Below are positions 33,852-41,107 of a stretch of 64,000 nt of DNA, piece by piece. The number at the start of each line of letters is the position of its first letter. The first letter of the stretch is position 1. This DNA comes from Desulfobotulus pelophilus (lineage in GTDB: Bacteria > Desulfobacterota > Desulfobacteria > Desulfobacterales > ASO4-4), in NCBI RefSeq assembly GCF_026155325.1, contig NZ_JAPFPW010000006.1, positions 1 to 64,000 of the forward strand. Direction: 5' to 3'. The position numbers were made by a program, and so were the translations under genes. A model generated the notes under the pieces. That model was not told the origin of the DNA. It saw only the letters and a list, made by a program, of their open reading frames with translations, and made no database searches.

Positions 33852-34805
33852 TTATCCGTCCAGCTGCTCCAGCAGCACCGCCAGAAAAAGGTTCAGATCT
33901 TCCACTATACCTATATCTGCATGCTGGAAAAAAGGTGCCGTTTTTTCCCTATTAATGACGACCACAAAACCGGATCTCTTCATACCTGAAAGATGCTGGG
34001 AGGCACCGGAAACACCAAGAGCCATGTACAGTTCCGGAGCTACATCCGCTCCCGTTTCGCCTATCTGGCGGTCGTAGGGAATCCAGCCATTATCACAGAC
34101 AGGCCTGCTTCCCGCAATCAAACTTCCGGGAAGCCATTCCCCCAGCTGTCTCACGACATCAAGGGTAGCCGGCTTTTCTATTCCCCTTCCGGCTGCGAGT
34201 ACAATGCGGGCATCCCTGAGGCCGACGGCTGCCCCCCCCCCGGCTTCTTCTCCTTCAAAGGAAACCTTTTCGGCTGGCGGACGGGGAGAAAAAAACCGGA
34301 TGCTCGCCGGATCATTCATAGGGCTGGCGGAGGCAAAACATCCCGCTGGGATCGTAAGTACCACGGGTGAAATTTCCATGCGCAGCCATACCATCCGACG
34401 TCCGCTCCAGGCATGACGTCCAAAACTTGTGCCTTTTCCGTCCTGACGGATATCCCGTATGGCCGCTCCATACACTCCCTTCAGTTTGAAGGCGAGAGCA
34501 GGTGCCACACTCCTCCAGAATCCTGAATCGGGCATCAGTACGGTTCCCGGAGTCTCCTTTGCCCAGAAATCCCACAGCATGGACAGGATACCTTCATAGG
34601 AATAAGCAGAGACTTGTGTATGGGTAAAAAAAACCAGTTCAGAGCTAAGGGGAGCCAGTTGCTCCTGTATATCTGCATTGCAGCCGACAGGAAAAAGAAT
34701 GCGGATTTTTTCATGATCTCCTGCAAGCTGCTTTGCCAGCCCCAGCATTTCTTTTCCATGGGCAGCGGTATCATCCCTGCCCAGAACTATATCTACGGTT
34801 CTCAT
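33852..34805 (-). CDS. etfA: Electron transfer flavoprotein alpha subunit
   Basis: ETF alpha/FixB-type protein of 317 residues. The C-terminal FAD domain is standard: AAGRGI, AGSRPVCDNGWIPYDRQIG, GADVAPELYMALGVSGASQH, LSGMKRSG and VINREKTAPFF. The N-terminal domain is more divergent. Together with the beta subunit it passes electrons from acyl-CoA dehydrogenases, such as those encoded at 37148 and 62998. The start at 34805 overlaps the etfB stop in an ATGA, giving coupled translation. No ETF-quinone oxidoreductase is adjacent. Confidence 0.9.
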   Translation of the reverse strand: MRTVDIVLGRDDTAAHGKEMLGLAKQLAGDHEKIRILFPVGCNADIQEQLAPLSSELVFFTHTQVSAYSYEGILSMLWDFWAKETPGTVLMPDSGFWRSVAPALAFKLKGVYGAAIRDIRQDGKGTSFGRHAWSGRRMVWLRMEISPVVLTIPAGCFASASPMNDPASIRFFSPRPPAEKVSFEGEEAGGGAAVGLRDARIVLAAGRGIEKPATLDVVRQLGEWLPGSLIAGSRPVCDNGWIPYDRQIGETGADVAPELYMALGVSGASQHLSGMKRSGFVVVINREKTAPFFQHADIGIVEDLNLFLAVLLEQLDG

Positions 34806-35575
34806 TGATCCCCTCGTGCCGGGGAGACAGCCAACCATCCCCGTTCTTTCAGAATGGCCTTCAATGACGCAGCCTTAGCCCGTGTATCTCCGGTAAGAAA
34901 ATGGACTGAACGGCTGGGAGACGGAAGGGATATTTCCTGCAGAGAGGCCGAAGGATATTCGTTCATGGAAGGAGTCATCACAGGGATAACAGATTGATCC
35001 GCTTTCAGCATTAAGGACAGTTTCGGATATCTGGGCGTATACAATCCTGTTTGTACCGTAACCAGACAGGGGAATGGAAGGGAATAGCGCAGTCGTCTGC
35101 CTCCGGACCCTTCGGATGAAACACAGATTCCGTTTGTTCTGCAGTCAACGGCAACGACCATGGCAGCAAAAGGCAGATCGCATGCAGCCGCCAGCATGGG
35201 GCCAATCGCCGCCTGCATGCCCTCCTCTCCCATAGCTCCACAAATTACAAGATCCGGCTGAATGGATCCTATGGCAAAGGCCAGTGCTCCGGCAGTTTCA
35301 CCGGGTCCTGTCATGGAGGGAAAATGATGAACACGCAGGGCTGCATCCGCACCCATTCCCATTCCTCGTTGGAGAACACAATTCCATGATTCAGGGCCTG
35401 CTGTGATTATGGTCACTTTTCCTGATCCGCGGGCATCCCTGAGCCGGAGTCCTGCCTCCATGGCTACACTGTCCCAGTCGCTCATGCGCAGAGCATCCTC
35501 TTTCCCTATCTCTGATTCAGGCCCCGGATCCGGCAGTCGGTCTGAAGTAGCCTTCACACAAACGGCAATGTGCAT
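34802..35575 (-). CDS. etfB: Electron transfer flavoprotein beta subunit
   Basis: ETF beta/FixA-type protein of 257 residues: MHIAVCVKATSD at the start, SDWDSVAMEAGLRL (~33-46), CGAMGEEGMQAAIGPMLA (AMP/FAD region) and LPFPCLVTVQTG. The start at 35575 follows AAAGGAA; the frame is open for 17 more codons without homology. It forms an operon with etfA through the ATGA overlap. A bifurcating versus classical role cannot be decided from sequence alone. Confidence 0.9.
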   Translation of the reverse strand: MHIAVCVKATSDRLPDPGPESEIGKEDALRMSDWDSVAMEAGLRLRDARGSGKVTIITAGPESWNCVLQRGMGMGADAALRVHHFPSMTGPGETAGALAFAIGSIQPDLVICGAMGEEGMQAAIGPMLAAACDLPFAAMVVAVDCRTNGICVSSEGSGGRRLRYSLPFPCLVTVQTGLYTPRYPKLSLMLKADQSVIPVMTPSMNEYPSASLQEISLPSPSRSVHFLTGDTRAKAASLKAILKERGWLAVSPARGDQ

Positions 35576-35728
35576 GTACAATTTCCTTTCCGGATATCCG
35601 GTTCCGCCTATTGGATCATTCTTCATGGAGATGGGTCCTTGCGGAACATATGGACACAGGCCTGCTCCCTGTCCGCATAAAACGTCCTGCCAACCTCTGA
35701 TCAGGGACTTCCGGCCAGCCCCCCTCTC

Positions 35729-36088
35729 TTAGCCCTCCGCTGTGCCTGTTTCTGTTTTGATTCTGCGCGTCAGAATTTTATCCGGATATTCCAGTACAAC
35801 AATTCGTATGGGTTTCACCAGAAATGCCAAAATTTTAACGCCAAAAACATAGACAAAATCCTTGTCCTGATACTGGGCGATAATGCGGTTTCCTTCAAAC
35901 AGCTTGGGCTTGGTTGTGGCAAAGGGAGTTGGGTGCGTAATGAGAATATATTCATCTTGTATCATCCCGACCACCTGACTCTGAATACGGAGGGGGATAT
36001 CGATCCCTTCGATCTTCAGTGTAAGAGAGGCACCCGTGGGAACGGAGTGCACAAAGCCAGGCCCTGCCGCTGTTTTATCTTCTGTCAT
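35729..36088 (-). CDS. Flagellar-brake (YcgR N-terminal-like) domain protein without PilZ
   Basis: A 119-residue protein resembling the PilZN/YcgR N-terminal domain: GASLTLKIEGIDIPLRIQS, EGNRIIAQYQDKDFVYVFGVKI and LEYPDKILTRRIK. In complete proteins a PilZ c-di-GMP domain follows the final Arg pair, but here the chain ends 9 residues later. It may bind another PilZ protein or act without c-di-GMP. ATG 36088 has AAGGAT 6 nt upstream; ATG 36109 is an alternative. It lies ~150 nt upstream of etfB on the same strand. Confidence 0.65.
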   Translation of the reverse strand: MTEDKTAAGPGFVHSVPTGASLTLKIEGIDIPLRIQSQVVGMIQDEYILITHPTPFATTKPKLFEGNRIIAQYQDKDFVYVFGVKILAFLVKPIRIVVLEYPDKILTRRIKTETGTAEG

Positions 36089-36240
36089 TACAGGATCCTT
36101 CATCTGCATATGTTGTTACAAAAAAGGTTTCACTCGGCCTTATTCTTACAACAGTCATCCTGCATAGGCAATGCGAAAACGTAACCATCCCGGCATCGTG
36201 AGACGGCCTGTTACCGAAAATAAGAGGATGTCATTAAATC

Positions 36241-36252
36241 GAACGCTCGTTC
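36241..36252. promoter_or_regulatory. GAACGCTCGTTC palindrome, candidate TetR operator
   Basis: The perfect 12-bp palindrome GAACGCTCGTTC lies 10 bp before the -35 of the operon that includes a TetR gene. From memory it resembles the GAACG-type operators of TetR lipid regulators such as DesT. Eight T follow, but a stem this short makes a terminator unlikely. Confidence 0.45.
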
Positions 36253-36261
36253 TTTTTTTTA

Positions 36262-36290
36262 TTGACCGATCTGTTTTGGCCACGTATCCT
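36262..36290 (+). promoter_or_regulatory. Promoter of the phosphatase-acyl-CoA dehydrogenase operon
   Basis: TTGACC (36262-36267, 5/6), a 17-bp spacer and TATCCT (36285-36290, 4/6) lie about 105 bp before the first gene and next to the GAACG palindrome. Confidence 0.55.
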
Positions 36291-36400
36291 TGCAATATAT
36301 CTGCAGCAAAAAGAATGGGAGCGGATGTTCTGTATGGAAAACTGCTTTTTCAGCCAACCCTTTCCTGAATGATTCCAATTCAAACAAAATGGACAGTAGA

Positions 36401-37102
36401 ATGGGTATGCTCTACCTTATCCGCCATGGCCAGGCTTCCTTTGGAGAGATATCCTACGACAAACTCTCCGATAGGGGAACAAAACAGGCAGAACTTCTCG
36501 GTGACTACCTCATTCAAACAAATACGAACTTTGAATATATGGTTTCAGGAACTCTTGAACGCCAGCATCACACTGCCGCCACTCTCATGGCAACCATGGG
36601 AAGCCATATTCTTTCTTCGGATCTGCGCCTTCTCACCGAATTCAATGAGTATGATTCCGAAGGAGTTTTCCGGGAAATCCTTCCGTCAATTATGGCCAAT
36701 GATATCAGGGCATCCTATGACGGCTACCACATGATGAAAGATGGAAAAGCCTTTCAACGTACCCTTGACCGGGTTCTGGATCGGTGGATGGGAATGGAGC
36801 CCGGTGAGTATGAAGTGGAAAGCTGGGATACTTTTAAAAAACGGGTACTGCGGGCCATAGAAAATCTCGATCTCAGCGGTAAAAAAAAAGTTGCCGCCGT
36901 TACTTCCGGTGGTGTTATTGCTGCTTGCATGCATCTTTTTCTGGATGTTCCGCCCAGACGTGCCATGGCCCTTTCATGGCAATGCCTGAACAGTTCCATG
37001 ACCATATGGCTTACCGGAAAAAAGGGCCTTCGCCTGTATGCCTGGAATCTCGCCCCCCATCTGGAGTTGTGTGGCAACCCGGACATGATCACATATAGAT
37101 AA
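36401..37102 (+). CDS. Histidine phosphatase family protein
   Basis: A 233-residue phosphoglycerate-mutase-like phosphatase: the catalytic LIRHGQAS near the N-terminus, SDRGTKQAELLG, GTLERQHHTA, and VTSGGVIAACMH in which the second catalytic His is at a variant position (SGG instead of SHG). The start at 36401 (MGMLYLIRHG) has GGA seven nt upstream; ATG 36389 is an alternative. It is the first gene of the operon, and a kinase-type gene lies three genes on. It may remove phosphate from a small-molecule intermediate. Confidence 0.8.
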   Translation: MGMLYLIRHGQASFGEISYDKLSDRGTKQAELLGDYLIQTNTNFEYMVSGTLERQHHTAATLMATMGSHILSSDLRLLTEFNEYDSEGVFREILPSIMANDIRASYDGYHMMKDGKAFQRTLDRVLDRWMGMEPGEYEVESWDTFKKRVLRAIENLDLSGKKKVAAVTSGGVIAACMHLFLDVPPRRAMALSWQCLNSSMTIWLTGKKGLRLYAWNLAPHLELCGNPDMITYR

Positions 37103-37147
37103 TGACAGCCTAATCAATTCAGTACCAAACCAAGAAAAGGAGTGGAC

Positions 37148-38341
37148 ATGGATTTCACCGTTTCCGACAAAATGAAAACCATTCTAGGCATGATCAATGA
37201 ATTTGTAGACAGGGAACTTTTACCTCTTGAAATGGAATTTGTTAAAAAAGATTTCCACGAACTGCTTCCGCAGATCCGAGAAAAGCAGAAGATGGTAAAG
37301 GACATGGAACTCTGGGCACCCATCTATCCTCCGGAGCTGGGAGGCATGGGCCTTTCCATGGTTGAGCATGCCATGGTTTCTGAAGCCCTCGGTCGGTCTC
37401 CTTTGGGGCACTTTGTTTTCTGGTGCCAGGCTCCCGATGCTGGCAATGCGGAAATTCTGCATATGCATGGATCAGAAGACCAAAAAAAACAATGGCTTGC
37501 GCCTATGGTTAGTGGTGATATCCGTAGCTGCTTTGGCATGACAGAGCCCGATATGCCCGGATCCAATCCCGTACTTCTCGGTACAACGGCGGTCAAAGAT
37601 GGCAATGACTACATTATCAACGGCCATAAGTGGTACACTACTGCCGCAGATGGTTCTCAGTTCTGCATTGTTATGGCCGTAACGGATCCCGATGCCCCGG
37701 TCTATGGCCAAGCCAGCATGATCATTGTACCGACTGATACCCCAGGCTTTCATCTCGTACGCAATATTCCGGTTATGGGTCATGAAGGAACAGATTATGC
37801 CAGCCATGGAGAAATTATTCTGGAAAACTGCAGGGTCCCCCGGAGCAATCTCCTGGGTTCGGAAGGACAGGGTTTTGTCATGGCCCAGGACAGACTGGGA
37901 CCCGGCCGTATTCACCACTGCATGCGCTGGCTGGGCATCTGCCACCGTTCCTTTGATCTGATGTGCAGTCGGGCCAATTTCCGGAAAATAACCCGCGACG
38001 GACAAACACTGGCCTCCCGTCATATTATTCAGCAGTGGGTTGCGGAATCCGCTGCTGAAATTCAGGCCGCGCGGCTGATGACTCTTCATGCCGCATGGTC
38101 CATCGATCAGGTGGGAGCGGCTAAGGCTCGGGATGAAATTTCTGCCATTAAATTCTATGTGGCAGGAATTATGCAAAAAGTTATTGACCGTGCCCTTCAG
38201 GTTCATGGTGGTCTCGGCATGACAGATGACACCATTCTTGCCTATTTCTTCCGCCATGAACGGGCAGCGAGAATTTATGACGGAGCTGATGAGGTTCATA
38301 AAACCTCCATGGCCAGACGGATTCTGAAACGATATGCATAA
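37148..38341 (+). CDS. Acyl-CoA dehydrogenase, ACAD10/11 (LvaC)-like
   Basis: FAD acyl-CoA dehydrogenase of 397 residues. The FAD/substrate loop CFGMTEPDMPGSNP is near residue 125, with INGHKWYTTAADG, GPGRIHHCMRWLG and QVHGGLGMTDD further on. The C-terminal region reads IYDGADEVHKTSMAR, as in ACAD11-like enzymes. SD AAAGGAG stands 5 nt before the ATG at 37148. Its neighbours (APH-type kinase, SDR, phosphatase) match gene sets for 4-hydroxyacyl-CoA breakdown, where the kinase phosphorylates the 4-OH and the dehydrogenase-fold protein removes it. ETF genes are close by. Confidence 0.88.
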   Translation: MDFTVSDKMKTILGMINEFVDRELLPLEMEFVKKDFHELLPQIREKQKMVKDMELWAPIYPPELGGMGLSMVEHAMVSEALGRSPLGHFVFWCQAPDAGNAEILHMHGSEDQKKQWLAPMVSGDIRSCFGMTEPDMPGSNPVLLGTTAVKDGNDYIINGHKWYTTAADGSQFCIVMAVTDPDAPVYGQASMIIVPTDTPGFHLVRNIPVMGHEGTDYASHGEIILENCRVPRSNLLGSEGQGFVMAQDRLGPGRIHHCMRWLGICHRSFDLMCSRANFRKITRDGQTLASRHIIQQWVAESAAEIQAARLMTLHAAWSIDQVGAAKARDEISAIKFYVAGIMQKVIDRALQVHGGLGMTDDTILAYFFRHERAARIYDGADEVHKTSMARRILKRYA

Positions 38342-39089
38342 GATGGATTTCCAAACATTTACAAAACGGTACGATATTTCCCTGGAACGAATCTGCAGAG
38401 ACATTTTCCGGTCCAGGGACAAAACAATACGGATAAAAAAAGAAGAGACAGCCGTAAAAAATCTGACGCTCATTCTGGATGCGGCCCTGAACCTTTCCGT
38501 AGAAAAAGGTTTTGATGCCATGACACTGCGGGACCTCCAGTCACGGTCAGGACTGAGCATGGGCTGTCTTTACTCATACTTTTCCGGAAAAGAAGCCCTG
38601 CTCCATCTGATGCAGTATCAGGGCCGGAACCTGGTACGTGATGTATTGCACGAAGTCCTGAAGGATGAAGCCATACCCCAGAACAAGCTGGAAATTGCCA
38701 TCCGTGCCCATCTTTACCTCAGTGAACGCATGCACAAGTGGTTTTATTTCTCCTACATGGAAACAAAAAATCTAGGCCGGGAAGAAGCCCGAAAAGCCAT
38801 TGAAAGTGAGCTTCTTACGGAAGCAATTTTTGTGGATATTCTGGATGAGGGGAAACAAAAAGGCGTTTTTTTCTTTACTGATGCCAGGCTTGTGGCAGCC
38901 ATCATCAAAGCCATGCTGCAGGATTGGTATCTGAAGCGCTGGAAATACAAGAAAAGGCAAATAGGCGTAGAAGAATACGCAGCTTTTCTCATTACATTCA
39001 CCGGGAAGGCTCTGGGGCACTTCCCTTCCGACCTTATGTCGGGTACGGCAAGCCCGAACCATTCATCAGCAGGAGGAGAGCAGATATGA
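38334..39089 (+). CDS. TetR/AcrR family transcriptional regulator
   Basis: A 251-residue regulator. The helix-turn-helix is at about residues 63-88 (TLRDLQSRSGLSMGCLYSYFSGKEALL), preceded by ~40 basic residues more than usual; a helical ligand domain follows. It overlaps the acyl-CoA dehydrogenase gene by 8 nt and the kinase gene by 4 nt (ATGA), so it is embedded in the operon it probably controls. The GAACG palindrome at 36241-36252 is its best operator candidate. ATG 38343 is an alternative start. The likely effector is an acyl-CoA (inference). Confidence 0.85.
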   Translation: MHKMDFQTFTKRYDISLERICRDIFRSRDKTIRIKKEETAVKNLTLILDAALNLSVEKGFDAMTLRDLQSRSGLSMGCLYSYFSGKEALLHLMQYQGRNLVRDVLHEVLKDEAIPQNKLEIAIRAHLYLSERMHKWFYFSYMETKNLGREEARKAIESELLTEAIFVDILDEGKQKGVFFFTDARLVAAIIKAMLQDWYLKRWKYKKRQIGVEEYAAFLITFTGKALGHFPSDLMSGTASPNHSSAGGEQI

Positions 39090-40150
39090 GTATTGAGGAT
39101 GAGGCCTCTCAGGTACGTTCCGGCGAGGAACTTGACCTGCCGCGGCTTTCTGCCTACCTTGAAAAAGAAGTACCGGGCCTTAGTGGCAGCATTGACATTC
39201 AGCAGTTTCCCAGTGGTTTTTCCAATCTCACCTATTTGCTCCGTTGTGGAAATCAGGAAATGGTCCTGAGACGTCCCCCCTTTGGCAAAAAAGCAAAAAC
39301 AGCCCACGACATGGGAAGGGAATTCCGGATTTTACAAGCACTGCGTCCCCTTTTCCCTTATTGCCCTGAGCCCCTTTGTTTTTGCAACGATCCGGAAGTC
39401 ATGGGCTGTGATTTCTATGTAATGGAAAGAATTCAGGGCATCATTCTGCGGAAAGAACTCCCCGTCGGCCTGAGCTTATCTGCTGAACAGGCCTACAGTC
39501 TCTGCGATAATCTGATCTCCGTGCACGCCGATCTTCACAATCTTCCAATTCGTGATGCTGGTCTGGAAAAATTTGGTAAGCCCGAAGGGTATGTCAAAAG
39601 ACAGGTGGAAGGATGGTCCAGAAGATTCAGGGATGCCCGGACGCCCGATGTGCCCGACTTTGAGACCGTAATGAAATGGCTGTTTCGGCAGCAGCCGGAA
39701 GATACGAAGCAGCCCGCCATCATCCATAATGATTTTAAATTTGACAATGTGGTACTGGACCCTGCAGATCCCACCCGTATCATTGGCATTCTGGACTGGG
39801 AAATGGCAACCATAGGCGATCCGCTCATGGACCTTGGAGCCTCCATGGCATACTGGATCAATGGGAATGATCCGGAATCTCTGCAACACACGCGACTCAT
39901 GCCCACCAATCTACCCGGGATGATGAGCCGCGAGGAGGTAGTCGCCGCCTATGCCCGTAAAACGGGCCGTAATGTGGATAATTTTGATTTCTATTATGTT
40001 TTCGGTCTTTTCCGCCTCGCCGTCATTGCTCAACAGATCTATTATCGCTTCTATCACGGACAGACAAAGGATCAACGGTTTGCTTTCCTTGTTCATGCCG
40101 TAGGTTTTTTTGAGGAAGCCTGCCAAAAAATGATTGGTACAAATTCATAA
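39086..40150 (+). CDS. APH-family kinase, LvaA/ACAD10-11 kinase-domain-like
   Basis: Phosphotransferase-fold protein of 354 residues: PSGFSNLTYLL (glycine-rich loop), catalytic-loop IIHNDFKFDNVVLD and the metal motif ILDWEMATIGDPLMDL. In mammals the same domain precedes acyl-CoA dehydrogenase in ACAD10/11; in Pseudomonas the free-standing LvaA phosphorylates 4-hydroxyacyl-CoA. The adjacent dehydrogenase supports the same here, rather than antibiotic resistance. The ATG at 39086 overlaps the TetR stop and has AGGAGGAG upstream; the open frame starts far inside the TetR gene. Confidence 0.86.
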   Translation: MSIEDEASQVRSGEELDLPRLSAYLEKEVPGLSGSIDIQQFPSGFSNLTYLLRCGNQEMVLRRPPFGKKAKTAHDMGREFRILQALRPLFPYCPEPLCFCNDPEVMGCDFYVMERIQGIILRKELPVGLSLSAEQAYSLCDNLISVHADLHNLPIRDAGLEKFGKPEGYVKRQVEGWSRRFRDARTPDVPDFETVMKWLFRQQPEDTKQPAIIHNDFKFDNVVLDPADPTRIIGILDWEMATIGDPLMDLGASMAYWINGNDPESLQHTRLMPTNLPGMMSREEVVAAYARKTGRNVDNFDFYYVFGLFRLAVIAQQIYYRFYHGQTKDQRFAFLVHAVGFFEEACQKMIGTNS

Positions 40151-40208
40151 TTCAGCTGCCATTGAACCTGTAACCTGTTTCAACCCACTTTACACGGAAG
40201 GAGTTCCC

Positions 40209-40970
40209 ATGCAGAATCTTTTTTCCCTGGAAAAAAAAGTTGCCCTGATTACCGGTGCAAGCCGGGGCATTGGTGCATCCATAGCCAGAACTCTGGCTGC
40301 CCATGGTGCCCATGTTGTACTTTCCAGCCGGAAAGCAGAAGCCCTGGAGGAAGTTGCTGCCGACATACGTAGTGCAGGAGGTCAGGCAACGGTCATGGCC
40401 TGTCATATGGGTCAGATTCCTGCCGTCCGTGAGCTCGTGGACCGCATTGACAAAGAGATGGGACGCCTGGATATCCTTGTTGCCAATGCCGCAACCAACC
40501 CATATTTCGGGGATCTCTTTGGTGTGGATGAAGGTGCCTGGGATAAAATTATGGAAGTGAACGTGAAAGGGCCTTTTTTCCTTATGCAGGCTGCCGCAAA
40601 AATTATGGATAAAAATGGCGGTGGTACGATGGTCACGGTGGCTTCCGTCAATGGTGTCAGCCCGGCCCTGTTTCAGGGAGCCTATTCCATTTCCAAGGCA
40701 GCGGTCATTTCCATGACCAAGGCCTTTGCCAAGGAACTGGCGGCAAGAAATATCCGGGTCAATTCCCTTCTCCCAGGCCTTACGGACACTAAATTCGCCG
40801 GTGCTCTGATCCAGAACGATGACATTCGTGAATATGCTGTCAAACAGATTCCCATGGGCCGATATGCTCAGCCCCAGGAAATGGCCGGTGCCGTGCTGTA
40901 TCTTGTCAGTGAAGCTTCAAGCTTTACCACGGGAACAACCCTCATCTGTGACGGAGGGCAGCTGGCCTGA
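40209..40970 (+). CDS. Short-chain dehydrogenase/reductase
   Basis: Classical SDR of 253 residues: TGASRGIG (cofactor motif, ~15-22), NAATN near 90, catalytic Ser in VASVNGVS and YSISK for Tyr/Lys, ending in TTLICDGGQLA. The Arg after the glycine motif and SSRK further on favour NADP(H), but this is weak evidence. The start at 40209 has AAGGAG 6 nt upstream. As the last gene of the TetR operon it probably oxidises the hydroxyacyl intermediate (an LvaD-like role). Confidence 0.88.
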   Translation: MQNLFSLEKKVALITGASRGIGASIARTLAAHGAHVVLSSRKAEALEEVAADIRSAGGQATVMACHMGQIPAVRELVDRIDKEMGRLDILVANAATNPYFGDLFGVDEGAWDKIMEVNVKGPFFLMQAAAKIMDKNGGGTMVTVASVNGVSPALFQGAYSISKAAVISMTKAFAKELAARNIRVNSLLPGLTDTKFAGALIQNDDIREYAVKQIPMGRYAQPQEMAGAVLYLVSEASSFTTGTTLICDGGQLA

Positions 40971-41027
40971 TCACAAAGCTGGTTCTGCCACCAGAGACCC
41001 CAATCAGCAGTCCTGTTCTTTTTTTGC

Positions 41028-41059
41028 GGCACAGGGCTGTTCGTCTCATCCCCTGTGCC
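41028..41059. terminator. Hairpin in the SDR-uvrC convergent region
   Basis: GGCACAGGG (41028-41036) and CCCTGTGCC (41051-41059) are perfect 9-bp arms with a 14-nt loop, 58 nt after the SDR stop. There is no T-run on either exit side, so Rho-assisted or structural termination is more likely than intrinsic. Confidence 0.4.
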
Positions 41060-41072
41060 TTACCCGGCCTGA

Positions 41073-41107
41073 TGAACCATGCCAGAAACCTTTCCTGCCA
41101 TGGTTCA
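41073..41107. terminator. Second hairpin, overlapping the uvrC stop codon
   Basis: TGAACCATG (41073-41081) and CATGGTTCA (41099-41107) are perfect 9-bp arms. The right arm includes the uvrC stop codon. With the neighbouring hairpin it separates the converging SDR and uvrC transcripts. No T-run. Confidence 0.4.

Noticed and set aside
36241-36260. Intrinsic terminator GAAC-GCTC-GTTC followed by T8
   Set aside because: A 4-bp stem is too weak, and no plus-strand gene lies upstream to terminate; the operator reading fits better.
39086-40150. Antibiotic (aminoglycoside) resistance kinase
   Set aside because: The APH fold is right, but the overlap with TetR and the neighbouring acyl-CoA dehydrogenase and SDR point to acyl-CoA metabolism.
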